Shown here one piece after another: positions 58,660 to 64,000 of a stretch of 64,000 nt of DNA. The position numbers and the translations under genes are program-made. Each line of letters starts with the position of its first letter. The stretch's first letter is position 1. The stretch is from NCBI GenBank assembly GCA_025716815.1, contig JAIXMN010000007.1, forward strand, positions 699,501 to 763,500. The letters are read 5' to 3'. The DNA is from Dichotomocladium elegans (Eukaryota; Mucoromycota; Mucoromycetes; Mucorales; Lichtheimiaceae). A model generated the notes under the pieces. That model was not told the DNA's origin and did not search any database. It saw only the letters and a program-made list of their open reading frames with translations.

Positions 58660-58878
58660 TTAAGCGACAGATACATGCTCGACTTGGTCGTCTAGTTCCG
58701 GAAAGGATACGTAGGTTTTTTCGAACAAGGTGAGGCTTGCGTTGGCCGATTCTTCTTGCTGATGCATATGATGATGTTGGGTGTTTGATGGAGATGCATC
58801 CTTCGTATTATTTCCAGGAGATTGTCTGAGAGAGAGAATCCACTGGAAAAAGACGTCGCGTAGCAGATGCTCCATCAT
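58660..58878 (-). CDS. Possible small protein (72 aa)
   Basis: An ATG-to-stop frame starting MMEHLLRDVFFQWILSLRQS, then a His/Gln/Asn/Ser-rich middle and the ordered end LFEKTYVSFPELDDQVEHVS. A TATAAAT lies about 160 bp upstream (59,035-59,041) and the leader between them is CT-rich on the coding strand, which supports transcription. No known family. It could also be one exon of a longer gene. Confidence 0.4.
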   Translation of the reverse strand: MMEHLLRDVFFQWILSLRQSPGNNTKDASPSNTQHHHMHQQEESANASLTLFEKTYVSFPELDDQVEHVSVA

Positions 58879-59034
58879 TGGAGGGCGTGGGGATGCAAAA
58901 TAAATGCAGGAATGCTGATGGGAGGAGGAAGAGGAAGGAAATCGACCGCACGCGTGTACGACTCCAACTAGAGAAGATAATGCAAATGGTTCGAAAGGGA
59001 GAAAGGAAGAGGACTTTGGGGTTGTTCATTTAAA

Positions 59035-59041
59035 ATTTATA
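59035..59041 (-). promoter_or_regulatory. TATA-like element of the possible small gene
   Basis: TATAAAT on the minus strand, 157 bp before the start codon at 58878, followed by a pyrimidine-rich leader. Assigned by position only. Confidence 0.35.
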
Positions 59042-59049
59042 GTGCGGAG

Positions 59050-61527
59050 TATTCTTTGGCCCGCTTTGTCTCCCAAAATGGTACACCCGATCGGTGGGCG
59101 TGTGGGGGGGAGGAGGGGCGCGCCAACCCCCGGCTGGAAGAAAACAATCTAAATAGGGCGGGCGGAGTGCGTGGATCTCAAAATAGAAGAGGGTTTCTGA
59201 TTGACACGACGAGTAATTAGGGGCGGTTGCTGCTCTTTATTATTCCGTCGCTCCTCTTCTTATAAACCAGGGTAGCCGTTTCGAGACAACTGCCTGTCTA
59301 TGTGTCTCACTTCACTGGGATTCTGGCAAATAGTGCTAACCGATCCACTATGGCTGCACCGCGAGTTGTCAACTCTTAAGCAATTGCCTTCAGTTGACCT
59401 TTCGACAGCGGTGGAACTTTTTGGTTTCTCTCCAGGTTCCTCCGGCGGGGAGTTTTAGAGGGTTTGAGGTGATTTGCGATGAAACCGCCCTGTCTAAGCG
59501 GGTTCTTCTTTCCTGGACAATGGCTGATGATCGTCACCTTATCCCCCGCCTACACACAATCCATCGCTTCGCTGGTATATAATACTTCTGCATGTCGATC
59601 ATAAAGACCCGACCCCCCCTTTCTCTCTATCTCTCTCAAGATGCACAAGAAAGCGTCAAATCGCTTAGGCGACGCAGTCAAGATGATAGTATCTGCTGTA
59701 TGATGGTTAGCACTTTGATAACAGGAGTACGTACGGTCGCGACTACGTTCTACGCAGGAGATACGTACAGCGGTTCCTATTGATTGACGGATGAAGGATT
59801 GTCCCCCACCCTGTCGACGTCAATACCGATCATAGACTAACAGTTTGGTGCGACGCTTGATGGGGTTGCGATTCGACGTGTCGTCCATGGTATAAGCGAG
59901 CTCGAAATTGGCAATGTGGCACATGTCCTGACGTACTTGGCGTACGCGGTCATATAATTACTAGGCCCTTCGTATTGGGGTTGCATTCGCCGCTAGTTGC
60001 TATGTATTCACTCCCATATGTCCATTTATTGCGGACACTCAACAGAGCATCCCGTATATCCTTTGCTATGTATGCAGTGCCTCTTGACCTAATGGTCCCA
60101 TTCGATAATTGGCTGCTTTGAACAATGTATAAAAGGAAATGCAACAAGAGGAGGCGTATTTTTAGGTAATGTATTTCAAGTACGATACATAAAAGGAGAG
60201 CGTCCAAAAAAAAAAGCTCGCTGTCAAGCGTAGTTCACCATGAATGAATTCATGCTGTGTCCTGCTGGCGTTCCTCTTTCTCGACATGCCAGACGTATGT
60301 AGACAGCCAGGACAAGAGTGGTGTTGCGTGGCGTGGGATGCGAAAGCAAGGAACAGGCTTAGATTGAGAGTGGTAGTGCTGGCAACAGAGTATGTCCATA
60401 CAAGAGAAGACTAGGAAATCGAGACAGGGCAAGGAATATAAAGTCAAGATCTACGTGCTATGTACGGTATGTGAGCCACACGCTGCGAGCTTTTGGTCAT
60501 CAATTATGTCCCAGAACGGCAACCAGCCTTGTTGGCCTTTCGGCAAAGCGCACGTTCCTGCTCCACATTGGAATCGGTGTGTTTTTTTTGCGTTTCTTCC
60601 CTATTGAGGCACTCCACCAAACCTGGATTATGTATGTACATACGCGCTGAAAATCGCGGGTCAAGTCATATATAACTGTAAGTATTGGTTAATCCAGTCT
60701 CGCCCTCTTTGATGGGGGGGGCATCGAAAGGACGTTGCAAGCCAGCCATTGCGCTGCGCCCTATCCTCCCTACCACCGGGACTATGACTTCGTGCTGCTC
60801 CCGGTACTTTTAGGTATTAAGACGCTGCCCGGGAGTCAACATTACTGCGCTTTTAACTCTCCCCACCTCCGATATAGCACTTATTCCTTCAACAGCGGTT
60901 TTTGAGACTTGACGATATATAGTCAACTAAACAAAAACTCGGTGTTTCTGATCAAATTTCTTTGTTTCCCTGCCGAAAATCACAGTAATTCTACGTGCTT
61001 GCTTGTGTTTGGATTGGGGGTTTGAATATACCAACAAGCATATGATTGATATTCTTCCGATCGCATTTGAATGTCTAGTCCTACTAACACGGCGTGGAAA
61101 AGTAATACTTCCATCTTCTACCTTCCACAGGCACAGTACAGCCCTCAATACGATAAAATAACGAATGCCTCGGTAATGGCCATCAATCGTCTTCATCCAC
61201 ACCACCACCCCAAAAAATTGACTTTTTTTTCAAAAGCAGAAAACAACTTAAAAATTTTCTAATAGTACGACGTTAAAAAAATTATTGAAGCGCCAAAGTC
61301 TTTTCCCAGAGCGCGCATTTGAACTTGAGGAGGACTGTACAGAAAAATGATAAGAAAAGAAGGAACAACATTGGAACGATAGAACGGCTGAATGGTGTAT
61401 AATGGTTGAGCTATAAAAAATATGGGTTGCCGCATTGGGGGGATTTAGCGGAGGGAGCGGGAACTGAAGAGCGAGGGGTTTTGAAGTGTAAATTTTTTTC
61501 GGTCAAAGTGGATAAACTTTTTGTCGT
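59050..61527. other. Gene-free stretch, 2.5 kb
   Basis: Frames are short and without motifs. GC-rich near 59,080-59,170 and G-rich at 60,710-60,720. The right end is the 3' flank of the desaturase gene. Confidence 0.45.
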
Positions 61528-63132
61528 CTAGAAAGCCTTCTTGCTGAGGCGCATGGACAGCTTTTGAACAACCTCCAGGGTGTTGAGGACTTCCATGGTG
61601 CCCTTGAGGAAGGTGGTGTTATGATATTTGATGTTGTATTTTTTGCACAAGCTCCGCACCATAGGCTTGACCTTGGCGAGATTGTGTCTTGGCATATTGG
61701 GGAAAACCTGAAGAAATAAAATAAATAAATTAGCATATGCAAAAAGGTGTAATATCGCAAAGGGGTAAAACCTACGTGGTGCTCAATCTGATAGTTCAAG
61801 CCGCCCATGAACCAGTCGCCAAAGGCATTCAACTCGACATCACGGCCAGTGACAACCTGGATCTCAAAGAACTCCATGCCCTCGGCTTTCTCCTGGCTGA
61901 TAACAGGCATGCCGTTATGGTTCAAGGCAAAGACCAAGGCAAGGCAGTAACCAGTAACTGTCTGACTGATGAAGAAAAAGAGAAACATGTTCGACACACT
62001 ACCAATCCAAGACACAGTGACGGCGGTGAAAAGGGCCCAGTGAGCAGTCAGACATCCGAGTTCATACGCTGTGAGACGTCGCGACTTGGTGATCGAACCC
62101 TTGTCAAGGACGTAGAGGAGGGACTGGATGGCCCAGGAGATGCGTGCCACGGCAAGAATAAAGAAGTAGTAGCGGGTCTGATAAGGAAGGACGCTCTCGG
62201 CCATGAAACGACCAAATGTGCCGGGCTCGTCGTTGAGCGAGCCATAGTATTGCGCCGAGGCAAACTCGTCCCAGAGGAGGATAGGAGCAGTGTCGATATC
62301 AGGATCATGGCCGTGAACATTAGTGCTTGCATGATGGGTGTTGTGCTTGTTCTTCCACCAGGACAGGGAGAAGCCCTGGCAGAAGTCGCCCAAGAAGATA
62401 ACCAGTACATCGTTGAGGGAGCGGTCGGCAAAGCATTGGTGGTGAGCAAAATCGTGGGCGAGCCAGCCGCACTGTTGCCAAAAGATGCCCACCAGCACAC
62501 CTGCACCCACCACAGCCAGCGTCGACGTCTTTCCCCACAAGTAAAGGATCACGAAGGCGGCCGCGCACAATCCAAGTGTTGACAACACCTTGTAAATGTA
62601 GTACAGTGAACTGGAATTGAAGTAGCCCTGATTCTTGAGCTTGTCTCGGAGTTCTCGCATCTCTGCCGCAAAGGCGGCCGAGTTGGATGTCTCTTTGTCC
62701 ACGGGCTTGGCTGGTTCAACATCACCCGCGTAGTAGTCAGCAAGAAGCTCGTAGGCGGACTCGGGGTGCATGGCATGAAAGACATCTATCTCGATTTTCA
62801 GAGCAAGTGTTTAGTGGTCTTAAAAAATACAGCGAAGATTTTCATGTGTGTGTATGCGTGTTGATCACAAAACATACACAAACATATTTATATGCCTCTC
62901 AACCCTCGCACATACCAGATGCATCTTTTCCAACATGGGTTAGAAGAACAGCAGCACCGCCGGGATGGCCCTCGATAAAGTCGGTAACATCATATAGCTT
63001 GTTATCGATGATGATATACTGCTTTGCGTCAGGCTTGCCGTCCTTGGCATCCTGTGCGAGAGCAGCGACTTCCTGTCTCGAGTAATAGAGCTTCTCTTCT
63101 ACAGGAAACAATGTATGAGCCTCAGAGCTCAT
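61528..63132 (-). CDS. Front-end fatty acid desaturase with N-terminal cytochrome b5 (delta-6 type)
   Basis: Three exons (63132-62916, 62785-61776, 61707-61528) give 468 aa. Residues about 15-90 are a cytochrome b5 domain with the haem-binding segment FIEGHPGG and a second His in DVFHAMHPES, which the first intron splits. The desaturase domain has three His boxes: HDFAHH (in FWQQCGWLAHDFAHHQCF), HNTHH (WWKNKHNTHHAS) and QIEHH, whose first His is Gln as in front-end desaturases. Four or more hydrophobic spans surround them. Overall sequence resembles the Mortierella/Mucor delta-6 desaturase, which converts linoleic to gamma-linolenic acid in the endoplasmic reticulum using cytochrome b5 electrons. 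The exact position specificity (delta-6 or delta-5/8) is inferred from similarity. A TATAAA lies 103 bp upstream. Confidence 0.93.
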
Positions 63133-63234
63133 GGGAATGACGAGTCAGCATCACTTGCCGGTGGAGTTCATCTTGGAGGAACAGAATGAGAAGAAAAGGG
63201 GCTACCGTAGAAATCTAAAAAAGATGGCTCGCGC

Positions 63235-63240
63235 TTTATA
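63235..63240 (-). promoter_or_regulatory. TATA box of the desaturase gene
   Basis: TATAAA on the minus strand, 103 bp upstream of the desaturase start. The 467-bp gap to the divergent kinase fragment (63,133-63,599) holds both upstream regions and no other gene. Confidence 0.5.
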
Positions 63241-63599
63241 AATTGATCCCCGACAGCCGGTTGCACCCAACCCGCCTACCTAATCAACGCTTTCCGTTCA
63301 ACACATATTTTTTTCAAACAAAGCCACCCGCGGTGATTTGTCCATCCCACGCCATTCAAACGAAAAAAGAAAAAAAAACGAAAGATATTCACATGTCGGA
63401 GCCTCTTTTTTCCACGTTGTACCTGGATCTCCTAATGGAGACAATTCCCCCCCCCACTTCAACACCGCCTCATTCTTTGTTGGGCAACCACGTGATCTTC
63501 CTTGTTTCCGCTCTTTAGGCTACTTCTCTCTTTATGCACTGCATCCTGTCAATCTTCAAAAAGAAGATTACCCGCAATCATCGCTATCCTATCACACTC

Positions 63600-64000
63600 A
63601 TGAAGACTTACAGAGTATCTGATAGCATACTTTGCGCGGCTTCCTTTGCCGTTGTCAAGGTATGACCCATCGCCAATCTGGTCAAACATTCGCCCTTGAG
63701 GTGATTAACAAAAGCGCGATGCAGGGATAAGGCGACCATTGGTCTTTTGTCCTCCGCTAAGGCTATATACATTGATACGATAATCTGTTAGGCCGCGAAC
63801 ATATGCTTGACAACAAGCTGGGTACGTCAGAGAAGAGATCACAGAGGCTGCAAGATATAACCTATTGATCTACGTAGACATATTGAAGCAAGTCAAGCAC
63901 ACGCATATCACATCGATGCACAATCTTTATGAAGACCAGGATGCCGTGTATATTATTACGGATCATGCCAAAGGAGGAGATCTGTTTCAGCATCTGTCAA
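63600..64000 (+). CDS. CAMK-like protein kinase, 5' part, cut by the window end; probably degenerate
   Basis: The first exon MKTYRVSDSILCAASFAVVK (63600-63659) corresponds to the beta1-beta2 glycine loop of a Ser/Thr kinase, but the loop glycines are Cys and Ala (LCAASFAVVK). A second block, REHMLDNKL (about 63,792-63,821), needs a one-base shift to join it in frame. The third (63,879 to the end) reads DILKQVKHTHITSMHNLYED and then AVYIITDHAKGGDLFQHLS, the alphaC-end to alphaD region typical of CAMK kinases. Between blocks two and three the beta3 VAVK lysine and the alphaC glutamate should be coded, but only a 57-bp intron-sized gap is present. It is either a pseudogene or a pseudokinase. The rest lies beyond the window. 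Confidence 0.7.

Noticed and set aside
60700..60860. Structured-looking GC stretch considered as an RNA gene
   Set aside because: It does not fit 5S rRNA, a tRNA or a spliceosomal RNA by eye.
61737..62582. 281-codon frame antisense to the desaturase
   Set aside because: It is the shadow of the largest desaturase exon; no motif.

Overview
This window looks like nuclear DNA of an early-diverging filamentous fungus, most likely Mucorales (Mucoromycota). The evidence is indirect but consistent. Genes are dense and cut by many 40-90 bp GT-AG introns, with occasional GC-AG introns. There is a front-end (delta-6 type) desaturase with fused cytochrome b5 close to the Mortierella/Mucor enzymes, a BEACH protein with a C-terminal FYVE finger, an Ecl1 zinc-finger protein, and several broken Tc1/mariner transposases of a type common in this group. 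No bacterial operon, rRNA gene or CRISPR array is present. Gene models were built by hand from reading frames and splice signals, so exon ends are inferences even where the product is certain.

Layout. 0-1.4 kb: dead Tc1/mariner transposase and a dispersed repeat. 1.8-4.1 kb: spliced low-complexity Ser/Gln-rich protein. 4.4-4.9 kb: Ecl1-family zinc-finger protein. 5.5-7.5 kb: regulator with three Myb repeats and C-terminal zinc fingers. 7.9 kb: tRNA-Ala(CGC). 8.0-10.3 kb: no recognisable gene. 10.3-13.2 kb: Rim20/PalA/ALIX-type BRO1 protein. 13.6-14.9 kb: Gpc1 glycerophosphocholine acyltransferase. 16.1-28.9 kb: a 12.7-kb gene for an Alfy/WDFY3-like protein (ConA-like, PH-BEACH, WD40, FYVE). 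29.1-30.4 kb: intact single-exon gene that looks like a retrotransposon gag-protease region whose catalytic Asp motif is gone. 31.8-32.9 kb: mitochondrial ribosomal protein uL2m. 33.9-34.7 and 38.0-39.4 kb: low-complexity proteins around a 3.3-kb gene-free stretch. 41.8-43.0 kb: mitochondrial 2-Cys peroxiredoxin. 43.2-44.5 kb: dienoyl-CoA isomerase ending in the peroxisomal signal SKL. 44.7-46.1 kb: a divergent pair (DUF1764 protein and an unknown protein). 47-55 kb: accessory region described below. 55-61.5 kb: mostly decayed DNA with one possible small gene. 61.5-63.1 kb: front-end desaturase. 63.6 kb to the end: start of a CAMK-like kinase that lacks its catalytic-lysine segment.

The most unusual part is 49.5-54.8 kb. 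Two near-identical arms of about 0.85 kb lie in inverted orientation. Each carries the same decayed Tc1/mariner transposase fragment, with the same lesions in both. Between them is an intact nine-exon gene (546 aa) of a family I do not recognise. Its last codons lie inside the right arm, and the left arm ends in a diverged copy of those codons, so the duplicated unit seems to be the gene tail plus a tail-to-tail dead transposase. A GC-rich direct repeat (87 bp, period 120 bp) lies in the loop. The gene is open while everything around it is decayed.

Functionally the recognisable genes are housekeeping and are not a pathway cluster: endosomal/pH signalling and autophagy (BRO1 protein, Alfy-like protein), lipid metabolism (Gpc1, dienoyl-CoA isomerase, desaturase), mitochondrial translation and redox (uL2m, peroxiredoxin), and regulation (Myb-zinc finger, Ecl1).
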